Below, piece by piece: positions 23,780-35,809 of a DNA stretch of 64,000 bases. The stretch spans positions 2,767,364-2,831,363 of the forward strand of contig PTEX01000011.1 in NCBI GenBank assembly GCA_003342815.1, read 5' to 3'. Below the pieces are notes generated by a model. The model did not search any database. It was given only the letters and a program-made list of their open reading frames with translations, and was not told the origin of the DNA. Position 1 is the stretch's first letter. The number at the start of each line of letters is the position of its first letter. The translations under genes were made by a program, and so were the position numbers. The DNA comes from Eudromia elegans (Eukaryota; Chordata; Aves; Tinamiformes; Tinamidae).

Positions 23780-26700
23780 TTCGTTTCTCCTCCCAGAGGT
23801 TTGCAGAAGTCCGGGAATAAAGGAAGACAAAAAGCCAAGCGAGAAGCGTTGCGGTGGTGGTGAGCGGGATGCCCGGAGTGACAGGAGCTGGAGGTTGGGG
23901 ACGTTGTGCTGTTGGTAACGCGTGTTACCCGCTGGAGCGGGTCTGCCTTGAAATAAAGATGAACATCACAAGTTGCTCCAGTCTCCAGGATTCTTCTGAA
24001 TCAAGTCTTGCTTGCAGGCTGCTAGTCGTAATAGTGGGAGAAGTTTGGCTGTAATCATTTATTTATTGCAATTCTGATAGAGATAAGGGTGAGTTTTGTG
24101 TCAGCCAATTTGGAGAAGGCCATGTTTTCAAGGCCTTCGCATGGGTAAGGTAGGCTGTCTTAGACAAGGAAGGCTGTGTCAGGTCCCGAAACGCTGTGGA
24201 GGCAATTACTGCTCCTGTGGGATGCCGGGGCTTGCTAATGATATCAAAGGGTTTGGCCGTGGGGCCGTCCTGGTGCGGGGCTGTGCTCCTCCCCGGGCTG
24301 CCAGCGAGCAGACTTGGAAGGGCCCCGCGCGCTGCCGGCGGGTGAAGGTCACTGCAAGAGGCAGAGGCGTTGTCCAAAGCCTCGGAAATGCAATAACAGG
24401 AGCTGTGGGAGTCCTGGATTTCGGGATGCTGCAGCAGGCATGTCGGGGCTTCGTTCAGCAAGGAAGTTGGAGCAGCCCGGTTTGCTCGTGGGGCATCTGG
24501 CTGCTCCGAGGTGATGCTTGGATCATGATCCATAGTCAGCCAGAACACTGTTTTTAACAACTAATGTGCCTGGGACAGATCGAATGTGCTTTTCTGAAGG
24601 CGAGGGAGAAGAACTAGCTGCAGAAATGCAACAGAAGTCAAGAGGAGGGCTCAGGAAGATCAGGACTCAGCTTACCCTCCTGCTCTGCCCCCTCAGGGAG
24701 CCGGATGTTTCAGAAAGAAGTATCAGAGGTACAAAATTGTGCAAAAAGCTAGTTGAGATCAGACAGAAAAGAAGGCTGACCTGTGGTCTCCCCTGAACTC
24801 GGTATACAGCTTTTTTACCCATTTTTTTCCCAAATATTTGGGGCGTTTTGTGTTTTCTAGTGAAAATTGTATACTTACCCAAGTATACAAGTGCATGCAA
24901 GGGCTGCAAGTGCATTTGAAAATAAGTGACACTGGTAACCGCCTTCCTTCTAAACAGGCTTTTGGATTTGTTGTAACCTCTTAATCAAGGCTCTGTAACT
25001 CTTGATTCAGCTGCATACAGACAGCTGGAATTTCTCACCCACAAGGCAGTGAACAGGATAATCCTATTCCTTTCCCCCCTGTTACCATCATGGCTTTCCA
25101 ATTCAGTTCAATGACAACGTGGTGATTTGGGATCTGAGAAGGCATCGTTAAAATACCTGTGTACCACTGAAAGTGTGAGTTGCCGCTTGTCTCTAGTGCT
25201 AAACTGCTCAGCATTAATGATTTCTTCTGAAAATAGATCAAGGTTCTGTTGGTTTGGGCCAAAATCCAAACTTCCTTGTTGCTCAGGGTGTTTGGTGCAA
25301 CTCCATATTTATTTTTGGTGTTCATCTTGAATTGAAAGGCAGGGTATAATCCTCTGGATAGTATTTACAACCATTTTGGCTACGTGTAACCTGCCTCTTC
25401 TGGCAGATTTAGAAGGCTCTCACTTTTGCAAAGTCCGTGTGTCCTTGACACCGTGTTCTTCAGGAAAACAGCTTTGAGTGAGGTTTGAGAGTTAAGTAAA
25501 AATTTACACATCACAGATCTATTAATCATTTTTTTCCCTTATGTGGGTGTATCTTCAGATTTCAGTGATTGATTTATGTGGCCAGATGGGTGCATTTGTT
25601 TCCTGCTGTCTTTCAGTCCAGCAGAGTCCGTGCATGCTGTGCAGTACTGTGGGCTTGAACTTTCACTTAAAATGCACTTCTGTATATAAATGTGGAATAT
25701 GTTTGCCTCTTAGGGATGAATGAGATTCAAATCCGAGTGCTTTGGATGTGGTACAAGTTTATACCTCTCAGTCAGTGAAAAAGAAAAACCCTTTAGTGTA
25801 TAATAGTTGGGAAACTCTCAATACTGCAGAAGGAAGGAGGCCCTCTCATGTCTTCCAGGTTTTTTCCTCAAATGCTTTTGCTATTCCTGTTCCACATAAT
25901 GGCTGGAAGCTCATTAGCTGCAGCCAGAAACGAAGGTGCTCCGCAGATGTACGCTGTTGAGAAAGCAATCTGCAGCCTGCAGCAGCACTTGCACCGACGT
26001 ACCCCAAGGTTGTTGAAGACTTCTTGTGTGTGGTGCTGTGGCGTTGGAATTCCCGGATCCGGGAGCTGGTAGCACAGTGAGCCTGAATGCTTGGGAGGCG
26101 ATCTGTGGAAAATGTTTGGAATAAAGCAGAGGTAGAAATACAGTTTTCAGAAATATTGCCTGCAAAGGCACACGTAGGCATATGGTGCCTTCCTGTTCTC
26201 TAATTAGTCGAATGTAAATCTTTGCCTAAATGATGCAAATACTCATGACTGCAGGTTCATTTTTGACAGAGGAGCAGAAGGGTCCGAAGCAGCAGTTTTC
26301 TGAAGGCCGTATGAGTATAGGAGGGGGGTAGACGAGAGAAACCCGAAGAAAAGCCCCTCCCGAAGGAACGGCTTCGGCGAGGCCGTGCGGAAAGGATATC
26401 TCTGAACATCCAGAGCAGGAGTTTGCACTTCATTAGACACAGGCAAGTCTCACCGTGACACACAAAGTCACAAGAAATTAGCCTCATAAGTTTCACTGCC
26501 CAGGGAGGGACTGATTTGTGCGCCTAAGGTATCTGTGTTTCTGTGTAGAACAGCATTTTCCTCTTCTTCCTGCCAGTAAAAAATAACTCTCGTGTTTCCG
26601 AAGGCCGTGTCACTTCTGGGGCTACGACCGCCCGGGAGAGGCCGCAGCACGGCACCGATGCCGAGGTCCGGTCCATTGGCACTGCATCCTGGAGGAGGAT

Positions 26701-27820
26701 GGAAGGGATTTTCAGGACTAATCATGCAAATGTGGCGCCAAGTTGTGTATTTGCAGACCCTTTTGTTCTTCAAAGTTTTCCGATGCTACTGCGAAGCACA
26801 GGAATTAGTAACTTTGTAGAGTGATATTTAGCTCAGTTAATGCAGAAAACTATTGGAGAGGAAATCAAAGCGATAGTGGAGGTTCGGGTGAGCAAATCTT
26901 TGTGGTGTGACCGTGTTTTACGTTCCCGACAGAAGACGATGTAATGCAGAAACGGCATTTTGAGGGCATTCTTGGCTCACTTCTACTGTCCATTTCTGTT
27001 GGGCTTCTGTTTCCGTGAGGCGTTAATATCTATTTCTCTCCATTTTTAGGTTGTGACATTGACTGCAACTGTAACCTAGATTGCTAAAACCAGCAGAATG
27101 GCAGTCCGGGGCGCTGCTGTCAAACTGATAGTAATGCTTTCGGAGCACACCTCGTCGGCGCTCCGCTTGCGAGCAGAAAACCCCGCTTGAAGTCCATGAG
27201 TAACTCTGCCCCATCCTGCTGCTATTAGCAAGCCACTACCACTCCACATCGTAAGCCTTTATTTTTTTTTTATTCTTTTTTAGTGTTTTACAGTTATTCA
27301 GATATGAAAATTATTTCTTGGAGCCAAGAAAGATCACTTTTCTATTCCAGGCCTGCTGCAAACAGCAGAGGAAGCGGTGGAGCTCCTCGGATAGAGGCCG
27401 CAAGGCAGATATAACTAAATAACAAAGCAACTAATACACTAGGCAAGCTTCCCTCTCCCTGCCAGTATCCATCTATGCTGTTAAGGAAGGGGATCAGCTT
27501 CTTAGGAGGCTTCTAAAAAGATCCAAAAGTTTTTGAGCGTTAAAACTGGAGGATGGAGGCCTGAGTGGTGAGGGCATGACTTGTGTGCACGTGGACAAAG
27601 CCCATAAGGGGACTTAGCTTTCAGGAAGCATTGTGCATGGAAATACAGAAATTTTCCTGTGAACTGTATGATTTGCAAAATATACATGTGATTTTTAAAA
27701 TATTTTCAGTGAGAGCATGCTCCTGTTTATGATGCAGAATATTTCAGTCAAGATAATTCTTTCCAGCACACTCAGGGTTTTGCCATTTGTAAGTCTTTGC
27801 TTGCTCGGGGAGTATCTTTA
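23780..27820. other. Ordinary non-coding stretch
   Basis: No supported gene. Overlapping frames on both strands at 24063-24560 (165 codons minus, 153 plus) cancel each other as evidence. An octamer site next to a GGCGCC palindrome lies at 26724-26741. CpG enrichment is seen near 26590-26670. Confidence 0.5.
26724..26741 (+). promoter_or_regulatory. POU octamer next to E2F-like site
   Basis: A perfect octamer, ATGCAAAT, at 26724-26731 is followed directly by GTGGCGCCAA, which contains the palindrome TGGCGCCA and resembles an E2F site (GGCGCCAA). Both motifs are well known, but their joint use here is inference. Confidence 0.35.
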
Positions 27821-27829
27821 ATGGCTTAT

Positions 27830-28480
27830 ATTAATTCAAGGTGTCCCTTTATGCACTTAAAAAGAAAAAAAAAAAGGCTTCCTTTTAATGACATTTCCAC
27901 TTATTCAGAATTATTATTTAAAATCTTAAATTAGCATTCTGTACTTCAGTTCTGGCAGAGCCATTACATTTTATACTGAAAGAGTTTAGTTAATTTTAAA
28001 TTATTAAACCCTATTGGCTACATGAAAGGAGCATCTTTAAGCAAGTTTCTGCAGTTCAGGTGTATTCCAGCAGACTGCAACTTTAGGCTTGATTCAGATT
28101 GTTTTGTCTTTGTTCCTTTTATCCTTATATGAGGCAATTATTCTGAGCTTCAGCTGCATTCCTGAAGAGCTAAATAACAGATAAGATGCTAGCAGCCATG
28201 GAAAGGGCAGCCTTTTCCGTGCCTGTCCCAGGCAGTGAAACTCACAAAAATAATTGCAAGTCATCTTTCTGAAGGAAAAATTAAAACAAAAGGAACATAA
28301 TATATAAGCTTATGAACTTGCTGACATAGGAAACTGATTTATCCTGTCAGCTCTACCTGCCATGTATTTTCTAAGGATTTATTTAATTACAGTTTTCTGT
28401 AGTAACATTTTATTTGAACTTTAAAGAATTTTATTTCCTGTGAGTAGTTGCTACCTGCCATGACTTAGGTAAATTCCTAT
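27830..28480. promoter_or_regulatory. Candidate conserved non-coding block
   Basis: A+T-rich unique sequence with homeodomain cores (AGTTAATTTTAAATTATTAAAC near 27989 and others), an A run at 27865 and no coding frame. The texture resembles the 23 kb block. Confidence 0.35.
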
Positions 28481-28779
28481 TTTTTGCAAGAATTCAATGA
28501 GTTAGTGATAGTCATTTTTCTCAGGCATTTAACTGGAGGAACAATTGCAAAACAAAGCAACTTACTCTACAAAGCTGCAGCATCTTTGATGACAGTTAGG
28601 AAGGTCTCTGCACAGGTGAGCAAAATCTTGAGAGCGAACTTGAGAACATTTTGTGACTGCAAAGCAACAGATTGGAGACATTGCAAGAAAAAATGGTACA
28701 AAATGTAATGAAGATTGTGATGCTTTCCTCTAAAAAGTGTGAAGTTACACTTCAAAGGTAGTCTAGATATATAGCAGAA

Positions 28780-29050
28780 GGCAGCATCTAGAGCACTTCA
28801 GTTGCTGTGGCTTCAGGTGAATTTTGCTGCAAGCTGTGGGTCTGTTTTAATTATTTTTTTTGAACCTGCAAGGAGCCAGGATCATTTGCATGCATTGCTA
28901 ATTCACTTATCTCCTGAAACTTGAGCTGCGCAGTTTCAGTTTTACAAATTTATCAAGTGAAACAATTGGGCTAATATCACCCTAATTTAATTAAGTTTAA
29001 TTTTAAATGACTTGCTGGAGCACCTAGCAAATGCAGCATCTATGAGACAT
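28780..29050. promoter_or_regulatory. Candidate conserved enhancer with POU-type site
   Basis: Unique block with ATTTGCATGCAT at 28884-28895 (octamer-like, with an overlapping ATGCAT half), then GCTAATTCAC and CCTAATTTAATTAAG near 28980. There are no repeats. The ordered mix of POU and homeodomain sites is typical of neural or limb enhancers, but tissue cannot be inferred. Confidence 0.4.
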
Positions 29051-29129
29051 TTTAGCAGGGAGCTGCAGCTCTCGTCTTCGCCGTGAGAAAACACCTTGTT
29101 AGCACGAGAGGCCCCTTGCTGCTTTGCAG

Positions 29130-29186
29130 GGGGAGAATCTTGCTGCTGCAGAGACAGTCGCCTCCATGGCCTGGCTGCTCTTGGAG
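29130..29186 (+). other. Splice-bounded 57-base open segment (candidate exon)
   Basis: A strong acceptor, TTGCTGCTTTGCAG|G, ends at 29129 and a good donor, GAG|GTGAGA, starts at 29187. The 57 bases are open in phase 0 and encode 19 residues (beginning GENLAAAETV, ending WLLLE) with no recognised domain. Small size and good sites fit a cassette exon, but chance is a serious alternative. Confidence 0.2.
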
Positions 29187-29189
29187 GTG

Positions 29190-32100
29190 AGAGGGAGCAA
29201 TGAGGTGCTGATTAGAGCGGCAAGGTTGGTTTGGTGTGTATATGATTCTGCAGAGGTCTGTTCAGGTGTGTGCTTTGAGTGCTTACGCTCTACGTGTTCT
29301 CCCAAGGGTCAACCACACTGCCTACCAAAAGGCCACAGAAGAGCTGTGCCCAAATGGACTGGAATTCCAGGGAAATGCGAGGAATTCTGCGCGCACACAG
29401 TGTCCCATGGAAGAGGGCAATGTCGCATGTGTGCTCCCATAGCTACTGAAAATCACGCTGGTCCAAGGAGAGCTCTGGGGAGCATCATGGTGACCCAGGA
29501 CCTGTCATCTGCTCCATGGGCACTGCAGCCCATGGACAAACGGTTACGGTAACTAGTTAGGTGTCGATGTTAATGACTGTGAGTAGTGCAAACGGCTGCT
29601 GAGGACACGGAGAGAAACGAGTCTCATCTCGACATCCTCCAGCACGAAGAGGCCAGCTGGAAACCATGGCGTAAGAAAGAGGAAATCTGCACGTGCGGCC
29701 ACTGTTGGGGAGAAAAGGCAGGAAGGTTGTAGAAGAGAGGTTTATTCACATTCACTTTGCATCATACATATATATATTAAATATTAATAGCACAGTATGA
29801 ATATTCATCTATTTTTAATATTCATTTATACATGGAAGTTTCCAGCCAATCCCTTCAACTTCTGGTGCCAAAACCCATGTTCAAAGGGTTATGTAGCCAT
29901 TGTTGCTGCAAAACGTTTACATTTATCTGCTGTAAAATAGGCTGAGTGGCACCAAAGAGTGTCGTGTTTAGTTTTAAAATGCCACAAATAACAGATTTAT
30001 AGATTTTTCTAAATACATTATTTTAGCTTGACAGCATTAATCATTCATGCTTCCTTCTTTCATTTTTCTACCTGCAATGGATTATTGAAACAGAAAATAA
30101 CAACGGGAAAGGCTACAAGCAGTATCAAAATGTCAAGTTTGTACTTACAGTTGTATGTGCGTAGACAGGGTCAAGAGCCTCAATTATTTGTATATGTACA
30201 CAGTGGTACTACATGAAAGGTTATGTCACCTGCAGCTATTTTCTTGCAGATTTAAATAGGACTGATATTCAGCTCCACAGTCAGCCACTGACATGGAACA
30301 TAGAATTGTAAAATACTATGAACTCTTATGTCAGGACCTAAAATATGAACTGGGTGATTGCAAGGTGTAGCTGTGGGCAATCCCACGTATTGCAGTATAA
30401 GTCCTTTAAATTCCTTTGTGTTATCCCTGATCCGTTCGTTTTGTTTAAGCGTGAGCCAGGAACAACGTGGAAGTACTTTCCAGGGAGCTGAAACCCCTTG
30501 ATATTGCCTATTTTTGCAGTAGAGCTTGCTCTGTTGTTTCTTTGGAGGAGGGAGGAGTGATGGTGTTTTTTTAAATACTTAATATTTCTATGAAGCCACC
30601 CAGGTATGAAAATTTTAGAAAGTCCAAGAGCATGGCTTGCATGTTAATTAACTGCAAGTCTTATATCAACAGTGACAGCAGCAGTATTTGGAGTAGTATG
30701 TGTGGTGGAGCTAATCACTATATTTTCATGGACAAGGGGGGAGGAAAGGAATTAATCAGATTTTTCACTGGTGATTTCCTCATTTAAGTCCATATTTTAA
30801 AAAAAGAAAATGAATAAAAAGCATTAGGGTGTAGTTTCTTTGACCAAGCTCCTTATGGGCAATATTCAGAGCCGTAGGTCTTGCACTGACCTTTCCAAAG
30901 GGTGAAAGTCTTATTTTGGAAGACGTGGATGATATGAAGGTTCTCTCTTTTTACAGCAACCTACTGAAATAGCAGCTGCAATCATATATATTTCTGTACT
31001 TATACTTTAGAGATGTGTGTATGACAACGAGGGACACTCTTAAGGTTGTTGAATTTGCAGCATTTATATTTATGAATTCTTGACAGTAAGTTATTATTTT
31101 CATATCTTTGAACTTCAGTGTCAAAAGATGTGTTATTTAGGGCCCCGTAGTGTAACTTTCCACATAGTATTATCCTTGCATTGATTTGAATTTTATAAAT
31201 ATAGAGTTCAATATTTTATATACATATATAATACTTTTTTATATATGTAAGAAAGATACAATTAGCATTAGGAAATAACTATTTCTTGCTAGAGAATAAT
31301 GTTTCAAAGACTCTAAACAATGGTCGGACATTAAGATCATCCTCTGTGTAGTCAAGTAGCACAAACATTGATATATGCTAAACTAAACTAAAGAAATTAT
31401 CACAGAAAACTTTTTTGAGATATGCCACTTTCAACAATTATGCTAATGCAACTTGCCAATTTTTACATTTTAGGTGTAGAAAACTGTCCGTTTTAGCGTT
31501 TTATCAAATCTTAAAATACAAATTTCACTGTCTCAAAGTACATTGAAAGTAAATTAAAGCATTAAGCATTGCTGAATGAATGTGTTTTCAGAACTTACTA
31601 CTAAAACGCCGATAAGCGTCCCAAAGTTTGATTCTGGTTTTCTAGGTAAAAAAATATGCTTGCATGGTCTCTAAAGCAAGGTATTGCTCTTACGCAGACA
31701 TGCTCCAGCTCTAGTGTTAAATGTTTGTCTTTTTTCTGTGTTTATTTAATCTCAGTTACTGAGTTAAGAGGATGTGCTAGCTGTACAAGAGAACTTCCCC
31801 TGCACATTCCTATATTCATGTAGATAGACATTCATATGGGGAAAATTTAAGATAAAATCCAATGAAAAACCCATTAGCTGCTTAACTAAACCAGCAACAC
31901 TATGAATTTTCCAAGGGTTTTTGCTTAGAAATACAGCAATGGAATATTCTGTATGACTTGAGCACGTCCTAAGGGTAAGGGTGGAGATGTTGGGACACAG
32001 CGGTGGGTACGTGGCTGGTAAAATGCAGGAGGAGAAGAGGGTGGTCAGAGAGAGGGTGAGATGTGGTGTCCATGGTAGAGACGCCCTTGGGGTGACAGTG

Positions 32101-32400
32101 TCAGCAGCTCCTGCTTCATGGGCACCCCGGCCCTCAGGAGAGGGCAGCATGGGAATTTTTTCCCTGTGATTTCTCTCCTTTTCCTCCTCCTTTTCTGCAA
32201 GAGTAGGTTCCATGATTAATATTAAAAATATTTTAATACCAGGACAATATTGATTGACCATGAAGAAACCCACTTCTGATAGTCAGTATACTCCAAGTAA
32301 TATTATAAGTGAATAATGTTTCACCGTCACTTTGAATCAGTCTCTTCTTCCAGTTCCAATCCATCCGTATCCAGTTAGAACAGGCTCCTCCAAGGCAAGT
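29190..32400. other. Non-coding stretch, no gene
   Basis: Ordinary sequence to about 29740, then A+T-rich unique DNA with TA-rich parts near 29767-29785 and 31193-31250. The minus-strand frame at 31764-32273 (169 codons) has no recognisable domain. No repeats are identified. Confidence 0.5.
31193..31250. repeat. TA-rich low-complexity tract
   Basis: TATATACATATATAAT-type sequence with imperfect TA repeats. Confidence 0.7.
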
Positions 32401-33530
32401 TATTCACGAGTTCATCCCAATTCCCTTCTTTAGATCCTGTAAACAAATCCAATCACTGCCTGTTTAACATTTTTATTACATAAATTCCAACATGCAGCAG
32501 AACATTACCAAGTATTGCTAATAATGGTGTGCATTTCAGATGTATTCTCTTTTTGTCACAAAGCCCCTTAAACCATATTCTAATAACTATGTATAAGATA
32601 TAATTGGTAAGAAGTATCACATTCAACGACCAGGAGGAATATCTCTGCGGCGCTTTTTGTTGCTCCTGTTTTCATCTAAAGTAACCACCAGACAGTTCAG
32701 TTCCTTCAAGGAAAAACAGCCCATGTCTCCTGTGATAACCAATACACAGACACACTGATAAATAAGATACATTTACAATTCTTTTATTATTGCATGCTGT
32801 GACAAGATAAAATAAACAGTATTTTGTGAAATGTTACAACTTATAACAAAGCTAAGCTACTGTCCAAAGATGCTGAAAAATTTCCAGTATAAATACACTT
32901 TATTTTCAGCTGGCTCATGGATGATTATGGCATCCCAACCCTTTGACAATTTTCATATAATAGTATGAAGAATTTCATGATTTCCCTTCATTTTACTGCT
33001 GCTACCAGCTCAATACATCTTTTCTAGTAAAAAATTACACAAATCTATTTTTTTTCTTCTCATACATAATAAATCCTCAAGATAGTTTCATACACATTTA
33101 CTACAGTCTTTTCCTCTTCCCTCCCAAATACCCCTCCCTCGAGTTCAACCCTCAGAACATCAGATATATTGCACAGAAAAGGAGCAGAACATAAGGAGGA
33201 GACATCACTTTGGTGAGATTTGAGTAATTTCTATTTATAAGTATCTACCTGTGTTTCTTTTACATAAACAATAGTGAAAGATCAGGAAAAGGTTGGGTCA
33301 TCAACTGGCATCTGTTTCTCTGCATGAGATGTCCCAAGAGAATAATATTTACAAAGCAAACCTGAGTTACATGATGGTCCATAATGTGGAGTCCTCCGAT
33401 TGTCTTGGCAGCTGTTCACCTGTTGAAGCTCTGTGACTTTCTGAGGAATTATTTGCTTGATTCTGTCAAGGCAGAAGAAAGACTTTTGATATATACAAAA
33501 AGTCATCTATGCTTTTCTCTTTAATAAACC
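32400..33530. promoter_or_regulatory. Candidate conserved non-coding region
   Basis: A long A+T-rich unique region with little low complexity beyond a short T run near 33048. It has several AATAAA-type strings on both strands and many TAAT cores. Its even texture could also fit an old 3' untranslated region, but no coding exon adjoins it. Inference only. Confidence 0.3.
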
Positions 33531-33539
33531 TCCTTTTGC

Positions 33540-35325
33540 AATATACTCATTTATGAAGCCTGACTTTACTGATGAGAAGGGACAGGCAGATCTTTGGCCT
33601 TAAGAGTTTCTCTGCCTTTGCTGTAGAGGACTTCCTTTGGGTTCGAGGTATGGTTTTTCCTGCTCTGCTTTTCCCTGAGACATTCCCCTCCTTTCCTCAG
33701 CCTCTTGACTGCCTGGCTGCTTGAGCTTGCGGGGTCCTGTGGCCAGAGGGACACACGAGGAGTGAGATGTGAAAAGAGCATCCCAAGTGCACATTGGGAA
33801 GGGGGCTTTTCATTGGAAAAACCTTTACGGAAAGGACAAGCCCTTGCAGCACCTCCAGCCTGTTCTTGCCTGTGTCCTGCAAGTGCCACACTGGGGAGGG
33901 CAGGGTGGGAGCCCCAGCTTCACCCTGCCTCTTGGAGGGAGCAGGATGAGTCCTTGTTGGAGCCAGCAAGCAAAATCCTTCTGTTGTTATGTTAGGTGGT
34001 CCTGGACAGTGGCAATTCCACACGATCTTGTGCACCCTGTTGTTTTGCAGCTCCTCTCCTTTCTACTTTCTTCATATGCACTAAAGTTTTCTGAGGAAAG
34101 ACTAGCAAAAGGGGCAAATGCATAGTTTTTTTTCTTTAGTCTGCCATTCTCTAGTCTGCTGTTCCTTCTGTTTTCATCTTATACCTGAATTTATTCTCAT
34201 TTTATAATTCTGTCTTCAGATCTCCATCTGAAAGACTATACTTTATCTCTGCATTTACTTTATTAGTACTCTAAATATCTGGGCAGTAAGGATTTTTTTT
34301 TTTTTTGGCAGGACTTTTTTTCTTTGAAACAAGAAAAATGCAGCTCCTGATAGCTTATCCTAGGAAGTCATTTTTGCATTGGAGGAGCAGTTGCTCTAAA
34401 GGAGTGCCTGTTTCGGAGTTAAAGGACAGCTGTGTTACACATTGAACCCACCAGCATTTCAGAAGATATTTAGAAAGCAAAATATATTTTGAACTTGAAA
34501 GATTAAACCTGGGTTTCATGGGACGCAGTGGCAAAAGTCCCGCTGGAGCTGGATTTGCACTTCCAATGTGCCGTCTGGAAGCCGAGCTGTGCAAAGTCCT
34601 CGGGGGAGATCCCAGGCTCCCAGAAGCTCAGCCACGTCGTTCTGCAGGGCGCTGGTCTTGAGGTTGTGCCTGAGAAACTGCTAAAATCTTGTTTCAAATG
34701 CACCGAGGTGGGTGTTTTTGATGGTTTTTTTTGGTTTTGTTTTTGTACCTAATTGTGCTGCAGGTCCATACTGGTTTATATATTAGTTAGGCACATCTGA
34801 AGACTTAAGACGTGAAAGCTGCACATGAAATATTCTGAAAGTATATGTTTATAATTTGACAAATAGTTATGGCTTGTTCTGTCTGCCACGAGGTAGGGCA
34901 TACCATCGTTCTTTGTTTTAAGCCAGTAACCAAAGTATTAGTAAGATTTTCTTTCCATTTTCTTAGAACTCCCCAAGGTCTATAGTTTTCTTTGCGGAAA
35001 CAGTTGCCATTAAATATGCTGTATGTCAATGCAGCAGTGAGGTGGTTAATTTTGACTGAATATTATGCTATATAACCACTTGGCATTTAACTTGAAAAAT
35101 GACTTTCTGCTTCACCTGTCAGCAGCCCAGTTCTCATCAAATAAGTGAGAGAGAAAAATTTTTAAATTTCAATTTCCTGATGCTATTAGACACTACTTCT
35201 CCCATACTTAAACAGTTTAGCAGTGCATGTACATGTTTTGGTATTCATGCCATGCATCACACTACATGCTATTACAATAGCTTTTTTGTTTAAAGGGTAA
35301 AGAGATGCATGGATCTTTATCTTGG
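33540..35325. other. Ordinary non-coding stretch
   Basis: No supported gene. A T run lies at 34293-34306. A good isolated donor, CCGAG|GTGGGT, lies near 34709 at the end of an open + frame starting at 34528, but its upstream AG lacks a polypyrimidine tract. Confidence 0.5.
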
Positions 35326-35329
35326 GGTT

Positions 35330-35600
35330 AGGAAAATGTATTGCAGGAACATGGCCAATCAGGTTTCTGAATAACTTTGTAACATAGTACCATAACCCCG
35401 ATGCAGTGCAAGGAATATAAAATACGAGGTGGCTGTGGCTCCAAGGAAAGCAAGCATTTCAATGAAGAAAGCATGCACGGCGATCTTGCACGGTACTTCC
35501 TCAGAAAATCTCTGTCTCATCTATTTTTATCCTTTCTTCTGCTAGGCACATATTTTAAATAAATCATACACAATATTTGTTTGTGTTTTCTGTACATTCT
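35330..35600 (+). mobile_element. Possible solo LTR of an endogenous retrovirus (fossil)
   Basis: The order of signals is that of a retroviral LTR. A CCAATCA box at 35355 is followed by a TATAAAAT box at 35416, then about 140 bases to an AATAAA polyadenylation signal near 35560, then a T/G-rich stretch. No internal viral region is seen on either side, so if real it is a solo LTR, possibly ERVL-like. Boundaries are approximate; I could not define a target-site duplication with certainty, which suggests an old insertion. A host CCAAT/TATA promoter is the main alternative. Confidence 0.35.
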
Positions 35601-35704
35601 AAGGATTAAAAACACTGTCATTTTGCCTTAATGGTAAATTGCTCTTCATTTTTATTTCATGCAACAGATTGGTTTTCCCTGATGGCTTCTCTTTCCCCAA
35701 ACAG

Positions 35705-35803
35705 CAAGGAAACTTCGGAGATGGAGGGAAGGCACCAATGAAAGAGATTTCTTTGTTTCGTTTCCATTTCTTGTTACTTTACACCATTTTCACTTTTCCA
35801 CTG
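35705..35803 (+). other. Splice-bounded 99-base open segment (candidate exon)
   Basis: A very good acceptor (CTCTTTCCCCAAACAG) ends at 35704 and a strong donor (CTG|GTAAGT) follows at 35803/35804. The 99 bases are open in phase 0: 33 residues beginning QGNFGDGGKAPMKE and ending with a hydrophobic run (HFLLLYTIFTFPL). It is not a recognised domain. It lies about 260 bases downstream of the TATA-containing LTR-like sequence on the same strand, so transcription from there is conceivable. Chance remains likely. Confidence 0.25.
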
Positions 35804-35809
35804 GTAAGT

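Noticed and set aside
24063-24560. Overlapping 165-codon minus and 153-codon plus frames
   Set aside because: Open on both strands through the same G+C-rich DNA, with unrecognised products and no splice or promoter support.
31764-32273. 169-codon minus-strand frame
   Set aside because: No recognisable domain, mixed composition, and no promoter or splice context.
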